Shown: positions 18,214 to 27,388 of the stretch, in pieces
How positions within the stretch are numbered: the stretch's first letter is position 1
Layout of the letters: each line of letters starts with the position of its first letter
NCBI GenBank assembly: GCA_028823415.1
Contig: JAPKBL010000029.1
Location: forward strand, 1 to 47,129
Direction: 5' to 3'
Origin: Mariniblastus sp.
GTDB taxonomy: Bacteria; Planctomycetota; Planctomycetia; Pirellulales; Pirellulaceae
Length of the DNA stretch: 47,129 bases
Translations under genes and position numbers: made by a program
The notes under the pieces: generated by a model
What the model was told of the DNA's origin: nothing
Seen by the model: the letters and a program-made list of their open reading frames with translations, nothing else
The model's database searches: none

Positions 18214-18867
18214 ATGAAAAAAAGCGAACGGGTAGAGTTTATCCAGCACAGGCTCGAAGAACTCTACCCGAACCCCCCGGTGCCGTTAAACCACCACGAC
18301 CCCTTTACGCTTTTGATCGCCGTACTCTTAAGCGCCCAATGCACCGACGAAAGGGTCAATCAAGTCACACCAGCGCTGTTCCGACTCGCTGACACGCCGG
18401 TCAAAATGGCAAAACTGCCAGTCGAGAAAATCCTCAACATTATCCGCTCTTGCGGACTGTCTCCAAAAAAATCAAAAGCTATCTCGGGGTTGTCCAAAAT
18501 CTTGGTCAATCAATACGATTCAAAAGTACCCGCCGAGTTTGAAGCCCTTGAAGATTTACCGGGAGTCGGCCACAAAACTGCCAGTGTCGTGATGGCTCAA
18601 GCGTTCAACGTTCCGGCATTTCCCGTGGATACTCATATCCATCGACTCGCTCAACGATGGGGACTAACCAGCGGGAAAAATGTTAAACAAACCGAACTTG
18701 ATTTAAAAAAGTTATTCCCCGAACCTAGATGGAATGACCTACACTTACAAATCATTTTCTATGGACGGGAGTTTTGTTCGGCACGCGGATGCGATGGTAC
18801 TAAATGCGAAATCTGTCAGACCTGCTATCCGCGGCGACGCTCTCCCAAAGTAACCCATAAAGCCTGA
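18214..18867 (+). CDS. nth: Endonuclease III (DNA glycosylase/AP lyase)
   Basis: A 217-residue base-excision repair enzyme that removes oxidised pyrimidines. The helix-hairpin-helix motif is LPGVGHKTA, with the catalytic lysine K121; the catalytic aspartate is D139 in FPVDTHIHRL. The C-terminal iron-sulfur loop has five cysteines (C188, C193, C198, C201, C204) in FCSARGCDGTKCEICQTC, spaced differently from the usual C-x6-C-x2-C-x5-C. A cluster can still be built, for example from C188, C198, C201 and C204. The start ATG is 98 bp after the last cyclophilin. Family assignment is strong; the cluster geometry is the open point. Confidence 0.94.
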   Translation: MKKSERVEFIQHRLEELYPNPPVPLNHHDPFTLLIAVLLSAQCTDERVNQVTPALFRLADTPVKMAKLPVEKILNIIRSCGLSPKKSKAISGLSKILVNQYDSKVPAEFEALEDLPGVGHKTASVVMAQAFNVPAFPVDTHIHRLAQRWGLTSGKNVKQTELDLKKLFPEPRWNDLHLQIIFYGREFCSARGCDGTKCEICQTCYPRRRSPKVTHKA

Positions 18868-18973
18868 TCGAGTGAACCTGCTGCACCCGATTGAATGTTA
18901 ACCGTGTCAAAAAATTGCCATTTTCGATTCAAACAGAACCCTCTCAAAGACTGAACTCGAAAGCTCGAATCTG

Positions 18974-20830
18974 ATGCAACTCTATATCGAATGTCCCATT
19001 TGCGAGCAGCATATAACCACACCGGAATTGCCTTCCAGCAAGAAAGTTATCTGCCCGAGTTGTTCACGAAAATTTAAATTATCCTCAGCTTCTAAGGTTC
19101 CTCCGCCGCGCCAGACCCAAAAGAAAAAGACGGCAGATTCGAATCGCCTCTCGGCTCCCACCGTCACCGGTAAATCGGAATCCCAGCCAAGCCAAACCGC
19201 GGTTAAGAATCCACTGGGGAAAACCGAATCACCCGCCCCGCATACATCCAAGACGGCGGGCAGTCAAAGGTTGGCGCGCGCATTACAGAAAAAACGAAAA
19301 CGGAGGTTTGTTTCAACCTTAATTTCAACGGCGATCCTCACCATCGCCATCGGAGTTTTAACCGGATTGCTGGTCAAACAAATGAGACAAAACAAGGTTG
19401 CTAACAATAACCAACCCCCAGCGTCCAACCCTGCGACTCCATCGACCGAGCCAGGTGAAGAAACTTTGCCCGACAAACCGAAACCGATTCCCAAGACACT
19501 TAAACAGCAGATCCCAAAAAACATTCCCGACCAACAGTTCGTACAATTCGACGCCAAAGCCGCCCAAACCTGCTGGGAGGCAGTCCAACCCAATCTACTC
19601 AGTCTGAAAGTTTACGACGGCAAGGGAACGCATCAGGCAGTGGCTACCATCATCGATTCTCGGGGGTGGGTGTTGACCAACTACAGCGCCGTCAAGGGAG
19701 CTTCGAAAATCGAGGTCACCTCCAGCCTGAAAACAATTCAGTACCTGGGTGAAACTAAATTACTGAACGATGTGGTTCGCGGATATATCGCGGTCAACAA
19801 AGAAGAGGACCTGGTCATTCTGTCGGTCAATCGACGTTTCATTGTCGCGTTTTCGACCGTTGACCCGATCACTCGAAACAACGTCGTGAAAAGCGAATTT
19901 TTACTTCAATGTGCACCGCCATCTCTCGACAACCTTTACGGTGGAATTGAAACGAGAATTCTATCTCGGGGCCCAATCGACTCACTCGACGCTGTGGCCC
20001 AAGCCACGGCCCAAAGAATGAAATTAAAAAACACCGATTTGGTTTGGTTCTCCGCCCAAACCCCAACGCTTGGACTACCGGGAACTCCGTTATTTAAAAT
20101 TGACGGTGATCTCGCCGCCTTGCTTTCGTTTCGAGTCGACGAGAATAATTTTTTCGTACCTGTCAACACGGTCCATCAGTTACTGGCAGACGCCAAGGGA
20201 GATATCAAACCGCTCAGGGAGCTCTCGCCTCTCTCGGAAACCTCAGATTTCATTTCCATTAGTGATAACAATCCGATGCGAAATGCGATTGTGGAACTAA
20301 ATCAACTCACCGATGCGTGCAAACAATTCGACTGGATACCGAAAAAAGAGACCGAGTACGAAACACTTCAATCGTTGATCGAGTCCTATGTCGCGATAAA
20401 AAAACGCACGAACGAAGGTGCCAATGCCGAAACCGAGTCCAACAAACAAATCGCAAGGCAACTGGTTCAACTTGAAACCGCACTTAACCAACGCGCAATT
20501 CTATTCTCCGAGGAGGATCAACCCGCCTTGAAACAAATGAACAAGTCGTTCGCTGAATCCACCCTGCAAAAACCAAATCAGTACCTCCCGATCTATGGCG
20601 AAGTTATCCAGATTCTCGTGGCGAGCGATCAGATCCTCGTCCGACTTGTGGGCACCTCTGCCTACATTCGGGCTCCCTTTGTTCCAACCAACGATCCGAT
20701 GAGGCCAGAATCAAAATGGCTCTTTTTTGTCAAAACACCGCAAGAGACCAAAAACATCAACCTCAAGATTTCCGCGGCAGAAACTGTTTCCACCGCAGCG
20801 GTAAGTGAATTTTATAATTTTGGTCAATGA
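18974..20830 (+). CDS. Zinc-ribbon membrane protein with catalytically dead trypsin-like domain
   Basis: A 618-residue protein. The N-terminus has a CPIC...CPSC zinc ribbon (C7, C10, C27, C30), like the small ribbons found at the start of many planctomycete membrane proteins. A basic and Pro-rich linker, one transmembrane helix (about 112-134) and a second Pro-rich linker follow. Residues about 200-400 resemble the HtrA fold (TIIDSRGWVLTNYSAVKGA, EEDLVILSVN, GLPGTPLFKIDGDLAALLSF). The expected His is Ser (S238) and the expected Ser is Pro (P369); only the Asp (D279) remains. It is therefore probably a pseudoprotease. The rest (about 410-618) is helical and then beta-rich, unrecognised. By topology the ribbon is cytoplasmic and the protease-like domain outside. 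Confidence 0.85.
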   Translation: MQLYIECPICEQHITTPELPSSKKVICPSCSRKFKLSSASKVPPPRQTQKKKTADSNRLSAPTVTGKSESQPSQTAVKNPLGKTESPAPHTSKTAGSQRLARALQKKRKRRFVSTLISTAILTIAIGVLTGLLVKQMRQNKVANNNQPPASNPATPSTEPGEETLPDKPKPIPKTLKQQIPKNIPDQQFVQFDAKAAQTCWEAVQPNLLSLKVYDGKGTHQAVATIIDSRGWVLTNYSAVKGASKIEVTSSLKTIQYLGETKLLNDVVRGYIAVNKEEDLVILSVNRRFIVAFSTVDPITRNNVVKSEFLLQCAPPSLDNLYGGIETRILSRGPIDSLDAVAQATAQRMKLKNTDLVWFSAQTPTLGLPGTPLFKIDGDLAALLSFRVDENNFFVPVNTVHQLLADAKGDIKPLRELSPLSETSDFISISDNNPMRNAIVELNQLTDACKQFDWIPKKETEYETLQSLIESYVAIKKRTNEGANAETESNKQIARQLVQLETALNQRAILFSEEDQPALKQMNKSFAESTLQKPNQYLPIYGEVIQILVASDQILVRLVGTSAYIRAPFVPTNDPMRPESKWLFFVKTPQETKNINLKISAAETVSTAAVSEFYNFGQ

Positions 20831-20934
20831 CTCCCCGTAGATGACGACCGGGTCAACTTGGTTTAAACTGTGGCTTGGGTTTGGCCGATGTGCCGAACGA
20901 GGCAACAGTTGCATAGCTCCTTCCCCGAGAAAAC

Positions 20935-22278
20935 ATGTTTAAATCATGGCAGGCTTTGACGCTTTGGAAACGGGTATTGGTCGGTCTGGCCCTCGGACTA
21001 GGGGTGGGACTCGCCGTGCGATACGGGACCCCGGACCTCACGCTCAATGCAAATGAAACCCTCCCTGGATTTGAGCGGGCCGCCATCATAGGAGAGAGTT
21101 GGTTTAAACCATTTGGCGATGCTTTCGTCCGGTTGATCAAAATGCTAATCATCCCCTTGATTGTCACCACGTTGATCTCCGGAGTGACGGCGATGGGGGA
21201 TCCCAAAAAACTTGGCTCTCTGGGCGCCCGCACCATCGGCCTCTACATGCTCACCACCCTCTTTGCGGTCAGTCTTGGACTGGCCATGGGAACGCTAATC
21301 AAACCGGGAGTTGGTGTTAACTACAGCACGGCCTCCGCGGCAGACGTCGCTTCGGTAACTGGGAAAATGGAAACCGCAGAACAGGCTGGCAGTTTCGTCG
21401 ATCGCCTCCTCGAGATCATTCCCAGTAATCCGGTCGCCGCGCTTTCCGATGGCCAAGTGCTTCCAACCATTTTCTTTTCGATCATGATTGGGATTGGAAT
21501 TCTGTTTGTTGGCAAACCGGCCGATCCGATTCGTCACTTCTTCGACTCAGCGGCAGAAGTCGTCATGCGAATCACAATGATGGTCATGGAAATGGCTCCC
21601 TACGGCGTCTGTGCATTAATGGCCTGGGTGATGGCGACCAAAGGCATCGAAGTATTAAGTAACTTGTTATGGCTTGCGATCGCGCTCTACGCCGCCTGTA
21701 TTATTCAAATTATCTTCGTTTACGGGTTCATGATTATCCGGCTTTTTCTTGGCCTGCCTCTCAAGCAGTTCTTTCGAGGCATTGCCGATGCTCAGGGCGT
21801 TGCCTTTTCGACTGCATCCTCAAGCGCTACTCTTCCGGTCACGATTTCATGTGCCGAAACTAATTTGGGTGTCGATAAATCGGTAGCCGGCTCGGTACTT
21901 CCACTGGGCGCCACGATCAACATGGACGGCACCGCAATCTACCTGGGACTTGTCGCTCTGTTTGCGGCGCAGGCCAATGGACTCGATTTAAGCATGTCAC
22001 AGTACGTAATGGTCGCGATGACCGCGACGCTCGTTTCGATCGGAGCGGCCGGGATTCCGTCGGCAGGTTTACTCTTGGCGGCGACGGTCTTAAATGTTAT
22101 CGGAATATCTCCCGAGCAGTCGCTCTTGGTCATTGCTTTTATTTTCCCGTTTGATCGCCTTCTCGATATGATGAGAACACTCACGAACGTTTCGGGGGAC
22201 ATTGCCGTCGCCTGTACGGTCGCCAAATGGGAAGGCGAGCTCAACGAAGATGTTTTCAGAAACGAAGCTGAGGTCTAA
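20935..22278 (+). CDS. Dicarboxylate/amino acid:cation symporter (DAACS family)
   Basis: A 447-residue secondary transporter of the glutamate/aspartate/dicarboxylate family (GltP/DctA-like), driven by Na+ or H+. Family signatures are the serine-rich re-entrant hairpin SSSATLPVT (from S295) and NMDGTA (N329) in the sodium-binding helix, followed by the second hairpin IGAAGIPSAG. About eight hydrophobic helices can be seen. The loop around residues 130-160 is longer and Ala/Ser-rich. The start ATG has a GAGAAAAC leader. Substrate (glutamate, aspartate, succinate) is not decidable here. Confidence 0.93.
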   Translation: MFKSWQALTLWKRVLVGLALGLGVGLAVRYGTPDLTLNANETLPGFERAAIIGESWFKPFGDAFVRLIKMLIIPLIVTTLISGVTAMGDPKKLGSLGARTIGLYMLTTLFAVSLGLAMGTLIKPGVGVNYSTASAADVASVTGKMETAEQAGSFVDRLLEIIPSNPVAALSDGQVLPTIFFSIMIGIGILFVGKPADPIRHFFDSAAEVVMRITMMVMEMAPYGVCALMAWVMATKGIEVLSNLLWLAIALYAACIIQIIFVYGFMIIRLFLGLPLKQFFRGIADAQGVAFSTASSSATLPVTISCAETNLGVDKSVAGSVLPLGATINMDGTAIYLGLVALFAAQANGLDLSMSQYVMVAMTATLVSIGAAGIPSAGLLLAATVLNVIGISPEQSLLVIAFIFPFDRLLDMMRTLTNVSGDIAVACTVAKWEGELNEDVFRNEAEV

Positions 22279-22331
22279 CCAAGCACTTGTCCGGTGGGAC
22301 GGGTGATTTCCGAGAGACTCGCGACGCGACC

Positions 22332-22724
22332 CTAGTCTTCGCTGATGGGGCGAGGATCATCGTGTCCAAACCGACCGAGAATTTCTTCTACCGGATACTT
22401 CTGGCGGTTTTTCACCATTTTTTTCTTCAAGGTCGAAGCAATCTCAATTCCCATTTCATTGGCAATCGCCAAAGAATAACAGAGAACATCGGCCAGTTCT
22501 TCACCCACCTCCGCCTTCTTTTCCTCATCTAATTCTCTGGACTCAGCGGTGGTGATCCACTGAAAATGTTCCATCAACTCCCCAGCTTCGATCGCCAACG
22601 CCATACTCAAATTTTTCGGCGAGTGAAATTTCTTCCAATTCCGCTCTTCGACAAATTCTCGCACTAATTCTCGCAAATCGCCCAGAGTGGTATTCGCATC
22701 GGTAGATAATTCTTGTTCTGACAT
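22332..22724 (-). CDS. MazG-like nucleotide pyrophosphohydrolase
   Basis: A 130-residue all-alpha hydrolase similar to the RS21-C6/dCTP pyrophosphatase branch of the MazG superfamily, which cleaves (d)NTPs to monophosphates plus pyrophosphate. The magnesium-binding residues are in EAGELMEHFQW (E46, E49) and EELADVL (E75/E76, D79). The segment KNLSMALAIEAGEL is typical of this branch. It is convergent with the transporter gene, whose stop is 53 bp away, with no clear terminator between them. Cytoplasmic nucleotide-pool cleansing is the likely role. Confidence 0.88.
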   Translation of the reverse strand: MSEQELSTDANTTLGDLRELVREFVEERNWKKFHSPKNLSMALAIEAGELMEHFQWITTAESRELDEEKKAEVGEELADVLCYSLAIANEMGIEIASTLKKKMVKNRQKYPVEEILGRFGHDDPRPISED

Positions 22725-22798
22725 TAATCGGCCTGTATCTGAAATAATAAATCAGCTTCAGCTTAACAGGTTGAGTTATCAACAGAACGGCTTGCATC

Positions 22799-22838
22799 CA
22801 AAAAAGAGACCGGTTACTCAATCAATCAAGAACCGGTC
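22799..22838 (-). terminator. Intrinsic terminator of the PVC-type heme protein gene
   Basis: On the minus strand, the stem formed by GACCGGTT (22808-22815) and AACCGGTC (22831-22838), with a 15-nt loop, is followed by a T run (TCTTTTTTGG, reading toward 22799). It lies 48 bp past the stop of the 22886-26941 gene. Confidence 0.65.
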
Positions 22839-22885
22839 GTCATGGCGAAGCAGGGTATCGGGTAACCGCAATCGACCATTCCAAC

Positions 22886-25800
22886 TTATTTGATGGGACT
22901 GGACTCAGCTTCCGATACCTTTGGCACTTGATTGATGTTGGCCGTCTCGGTTCTCGATTTCAACAGATAGGCAAAGAGATGATTGATTTCGGAAATCGTC
23001 AAACGATCCAGCAACCCTTGAGGCATGGTCGATTGCTTGCTCTCTTTGAATTCTTCAACATCATCCGCGGCAACGGTAACGGACGCCCCATCTTCGCGCC
23101 AAACCAAATAGGAATCGTCGGACTGCCGATGGGCGATGCCATTGATCAGGCGTCCATCCACTGTCAGGATTGAATGCGATTGATATCGATCTGAAATTAT
23201 CTTCGATGGATGAACCGTTGACTCGATAGACTCACGAAGAGAAAAACGATTCCCTAAGCCGGTCAAATCCGGCCCCATGGTTTTCCCACGCCCCTGGAAT
23301 TGGTGACAATTCATGCACTGAGCTTTCTCAAAAACCGCACCGCCCATCAACCGATTCCCAACAGGCATTCCCTCGATTGCCGTTAATAACTGATTCACAG
23401 AATACTTTCCGTTGGCTTGATCATCATCACGGATCGATACGGGGGTCTCAGCAGGCCAGGTCTGTCGGAACCACTCGCCCCATGCACTCATTACTGACTT
23501 CCAATCGTCATCATCCAAAGTAATCTTTTTGCCTGCCCAGTGTTCGAGTAAACGAGCCGTCGCGCCGTCGTCTTGGCCGCGCATCCGGTAGCCAGCCATG
23601 ATCAGATCGCGATAGTGTCGCGGTTCTCGCGGACGACGGGCAACACGCACTAACGTTTGAATAACCTCCACACCCGTCAAATCGTCAAGGACCGGAAGAC
23701 TACTTACCAGATAAGCCCAGTTCTCGTCTCCTGGCTGTTGAGCCAGCCCAATCACGACATCGTTTCGGCGGGAGGGTTCCTCTTGCCAGAGAAGTCGAAG
23801 ATATTCCATCGAATCGGGGTCGCCACTTCGACCCAGAACCGCAATCACGCCAAGACGCACCTGATCAGTTGCAAAGTTGGGGGCCTTCATTGCCTTCAGA
23901 TTACGATCGAGTTCAACGACCATCTTTACCGTTTCGGCATCGAGCACCTGTGGCAACTTATAGAACGCAGCAATCGCAGCATTGGGCCAGAGGTGACCCT
24001 TTTCAAGGACAAGCTCCAATTGATCTTCCGTGATCGTCTTGGCGAGCACCTTGACTGCTTTTTGCATGTACAGTTTGTATCCACCCCCGCGACTTGCTTG
24101 ACCAGCCTCCTCGAGCGTCGCAATCATTGCTAAACGCAGGGCAGGTTGAAGGCCTTCCCCCGAAGCGTGCAAGTGTAAGGCAAGATGAATTTTGTCAGAC
24201 TCTGCCACGGAATCGTCGGAAAGAAATTCAAGCATCCGTCCGTCAAGTTGCCTGACCTGCAAGAACGCCAACAAGCGTATCAACTCGCGATTAATCATCG
24301 TGTTTTCGCTTGGGAATTCGCTGCCAATTCGATCGGCAAATCCGCCAATTAGCTCAGGATCTACCTGTCCACGAACCAACGCCAACTCCATCGCACGCAA
24401 CAAATCAACAAAGTCGTGATCATTGACAGATCCTTCCATCCATTGGCTAGCCTTCGCTAGAACCTGATAGGCTCGCTCGAGTGATGGCGACGCAGTCATT
24501 AACGCTACCGATCCCTGAATAAATAAACTGAGTTCATCCGCATTGATAATCTCACTTTCCCATTGTTCTGCAGGAATCCTCTCGAGGATTCGTCTGGCCA
24601 CCAGTGCCTCGGCCCGATCACGCGACCCAAGCATCGCGTAGACAGGGAGGAGAGGGGGTCGGGCATCCATTCTCATCCATGACTCACCCGCCTTCCGCCT
24701 AACCGCAGGCGAAGAGTCGGCCAGCAACTTTCCCAGGAGTGCTTCAATTTCTTGGCCTTCTTTTAGTCCACACAATCGTGCGACCTGACCGCGAATCAAC
24801 TCATTTTCATCATCGCTCAATCGAGTCAACATCTCATCTGAAGGGGCAGGGCCAAAAAATACCATCAGTTGCATTGCCCGAACACGGTCTTCGACCGATT
24901 CAGATTTGCCAAGTGCCACTGATTCGATCCCGACTTCCCACTGATCCCCCAGCTTGATTTTTAACTGGGCAATGTCCTGTCTCGCCCATGCCGCCGTCGG
25001 CTGTGGGTGATGAATGGCTTGGGCGATTGCAGATTCTTCGGTGGGAAGCTCTACCGCTTCGTCCGACGTTGAGAACACTCGGTAAACTCCACCCTTCGTT
25101 CCTCGCCCTCCAGTACAGAAATAAAGGGCCCCGTCTAAGCCAATTGAAAGATCCACAACATTCAGTGGTCGCCCCTTCAAAAAGGTTTCTGCTTGGCCCG
25201 AATAACTCGCTCCCTCAGCCTCCGCTTTGAGCATCAGTATTCGCCCTTCCGACCAGTCGGCAAAAAACATTGCCCCCTGGTAAGATTTTGGGAATTGAGT
25301 GTGTTGATACAAAACTGCGCCGGTGGGTGAGCCTCGACCCGTTTCGCAAATAGCCGGGGTTTGATCAACAAAATATTGCGGGAATTTCGACCACCCGCTT
25401 CGCCAACCAAATTCGGCTCCATCGGGAACATGAAAGACCATCGTAGGGCGATACCAGTTGGAACCGATATCGGATTCCATATCACTATCGTGAAAAAACA
25501 AATCGCCCCATGCGTCAAACACAAGATCGTAGGCATTTCGAATTCCGCCAGCGACAATCTCTTTTCGAACGCCATCCAAAGAAACCCGAATGATCGTTCC
25601 GCCAGGTGCAGCAACACCCAACGCATGCCCACCCGGATCCTCCAACCGCGGAATTAAATCCCCCTCATAGAAAAATTGATAGGGGCTACTGCTGTCCGGT
25701 GTATCGGCGAGCCGGCTGCCATTTCCAATGATCACATAAAGCAATCCATCTGGGCCTAACTGCAACCCGTGTGCGCCATGCTCTAGACTCTTGCCTTCAA

Positions 25801-26941
25801 AACTGACAAGTTTTTGCTGGACTTCGAGAAAACCATTTTGATCCTGATCAGCAAGGCGGTAGAGCCCGTGACCCTCGGGACCATCACAAGTAACAAAAAC
25901 TTCCCCATTGAGCGGCAGAATACCCTGGCAATTTTTGACTTCATCGCAATAAATTCGAATCCTTTCGGGATCGCGTTCGGATTTGGTTGGATTGGCGATC
26001 ATGAGCGGACCTCCTTCTTGTGACAGAAGAAGCGAACCAAATTCATTAAATGCCATCGCAATCAACGAACCCGTCTCTTCGCTCGCCAATACAGATTCCA
26101 CTTTAAATCCCTCCGGGATCTCAAACCGTCCTTGGGCCCCGGATTTTTCGGATTTAGCTCTCCCGACATCCACGGTCTCTGCGACGACGTTTGTTTCCGG
26201 AGTTCCTTGACTGATCAACTTCTCCGTGCGCAACGGAGCAACAGCTTCCACTGGTTCCACTGGTTCCACTGGTTCCACTGGCATCGGCTTACCAAAATCA
26301 CTGGCAGTGCTTGCAACGGGTGATGGAGTAATTGCATTTGAACCAACCACATCCGCCTTCTCATTGATTGAAATTGGGCTGATGGGACCAAGCATTTTGG
26401 CTTTTAGCCAACCAATATCGCTAGCGGCAGTTGTCTTCCAATTACGAGGGGGCACGGTTCGCGTCTTCCAGGATTCGTCCGTTAGCAGGCGCCGCCAACG
26501 ATTTTCTCCATTTTCTTTCACGCGAATGCGGAGGGCTAAACCGACTTGATCGCCATCGTGGTGACGTACGCGGGCCGCAATTAAATTGACACCTGGGTGT
26601 AGATATTCAGCAATATTCAATTCAGCCAACTGGCCAAATGACTGTCCTCGCGTCGCCAATTTACCGTTGATGTAAATCTCGAATTCATCGCCGGCAGCAA
26701 ACTCCATCTCGGCGTCTTCGGGGCGGATTAATGTAAACTTCTTTCTGAAATAACACTCGCCGGGAGCTGTTAAATCCTTAGCGTTACTCTTTGTAGGCGA
26801 CCAAATCCACTCAGGTTGGTCCGCAAAGCTCGACTGCTCTGGCAGGAACAGGAGGCAAGAAGCACCTAAAACAAGAGCAATGACCCGCAAGGCCGGTCGC
26901 CAATGAGATGGTTTTCGTTTGATTCTTACGCGATCTTCCAT
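22886..26941 (-). CDS. PVC-type membrane-bound dehydrogenase-like protein with c-type heme site
   Basis: About 1351 residues, with an N-terminal hydrophobic export signal (about 20-40). Domains in order: a small beta domain (about 45-180, with GDEFEIYINGKLATRG); a Pro-Val-Glu spacer; a six-bladed propeller-like region (about 270-640) with GLQLGPDGLLYVIIGNG and DLVFDAWGDLFFHDSDMESD; HEAT-like alpha repeats (about 680-1150); and a C-terminal cytochrome c domain. The heme site is CMNCH (C1209, C1212, H1213), with Met1306 in STMPQGL the probable sixth ligand. Proteins of this architecture are hallmark paralogues in Planctomycetes; substrate is unknown. Start at 26941 is preferred because GAGG lies 5 nt before the ATG; a GTG at 26947 is in frame. 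A terminator follows at 22799-22838. Confidence 0.9.
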   Translation of the reverse strand: MEDRVRIKRKPSHWRPALRVIALVLGASCLLFLPEQSSFADQPEWIWSPTKSNAKDLTAPGECYFRKKFTLIRPEDAEMEFAAGDEFEIYINGKLATRGQSFGQLAELNIAEYLHPGVNLIAARVRHHDGDQVGLALRIRVKENGENRWRRLLTDESWKTRTVPPRNWKTTAASDIGWLKAKMLGPISPISINEKADVVGSNAITPSPVASTASDFGKPMPVEPVEPVEPVEAVAPLRTEKLISQGTPETNVVAETVDVGRAKSEKSGAQGRFEIPEGFKVESVLASEETGSLIAMAFNEFGSLLLSQEGGPLMIANPTKSERDPERIRIYCDEVKNCQGILPLNGEVFVTCDGPEGHGLYRLADQDQNGFLEVQQKLVSFEGKSLEHGAHGLQLGPDGLLYVIIGNGSRLADTPDSSSPYQFFYEGDLIPRLEDPGGHALGVAAPGGTIIRVSLDGVRKEIVAGGIRNAYDLVFDAWGDLFFHDSDMESDIGSNWYRPTMVFHVPDGAEFGWRSGWSKFPQYFVDQTPAICETGRGSPTGAVLYQHTQFPKSYQGAMFFADWSEGRILMLKAEAEGASYSGQAETFLKGRPLNVVDLSIGLDGALYFCTGGRGTKGGVYRVFSTSDEAVELPTEESAIAQAIHHPQPTAAWARQDIAQLKIKLGDQWEVGIESVALGKSESVEDRVRAMQLMVFFGPAPSDEMLTRLSDDENELIRGQVARLCGLKEGQEIEALLGKLLADSSPAVRRKAGESWMRMDARPPLLPVYAMLGSRDRAEALVARRILERIPAEQWESEIINADELSLFIQGSVALMTASPSLERAYQVLAKASQWMEGSVNDHDFVDLLRAMELALVRGQVDPELIGGFADRIGSEFPSENTMINRELIRLLAFLQVRQLDGRMLEFLSDDSVAESDKIHLALHLHASGEGLQPALRLAMIATLEEAGQASRGGGYKLYMQKAVKVLAKTITEDQLELVLEKGHLWPNAAIAAFYKLPQVLDAETVKMVVELDRNLKAMKAPNFATDQVRLGVIAVLGRSGDPDSMEYLRLLWQEEPSRRNDVVIGLAQQPGDENWAYLVSSLPVLDDLTGVEVIQTLVRVARRPREPRHYRDLIMAGYRMRGQDDGATARLLEHWAGKKITLDDDDWKSVMSAWGEWFRQTWPAETPVSIRDDDQANGKYSVNQLLTAIEGMPVGNRLMGGAVFEKAQCMNCHQFQGRGKTMGPDLTGLGNRFSLRESIESTVHPSKIISDRYQSHSILTVDGRLINGIAHRQSDDSYLVWREDGASVTVAADDVEEFKESKQSTMPQGLLDRLTISEINHLFAYLLKSRTETANINQVPKVSEAESSPIK
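26246..26281. repeat. 9-bp coding tandem repeat (Pro-Val-Glu codons)
   Basis: TTCCACTGG occurs four times without interruption. On the coding (minus) strand it encodes repeated Pro-Val-Glu in the linker between the N-terminal beta domain and the propeller. The perfect unit suggests slippage and possible length variation. Confidence 0.8.
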
Positions 26942-27388
26942 GATCACCTCAGTGCGCGGACGGGAAAAAACCTCGCTCGCTGGAATATTTGGCTACAATT
27001 TCGGCGCAAAACTCTGCGCGATCCTCATACCTTTTTAGGAATCGGCAGCAATCCGCGAAAGAATTGGAGAACTTTGCGGATTATCGTAATTTTCCAACCG
27101 CTAGCGGGAACTAAATTGCCGAAGTACATATCAAACGCCCGGACTCTGTAGATGTGTTAGTGTTGCCCTGAAAACGGTGGCAACATTGCGGCACGGCTTG
27201 GAGTCCAACATTCAGATTTACGTCGGCAATCGGCGTAATCCTATGATCTTCCTCAAATTAGAGCTAAATATCGGGGAAAATCAGGGTAATATTTGCATGG
27301 ATGGGCACCGCTAATTACAACGGAATATCGAGGTATTATCAGTTTACCTTGCGTTCCACCGAGTTTAATTTTGCCTGGGATCACCACA
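26942..27388. other. Gene-free divergent interval
   Basis: 447 bp between the heme protein gene and the RTX-repeat gene. It should contain promoters for both. A 7-bp hairpin (TGTTGCC at 27161-27167 and GGCAACA at 27179-27185, 11-nt loop) is visible. The reading frame of the RTX gene is open from 27293, but those 32 residues do not look like a signal peptide. Confidence 0.4.
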
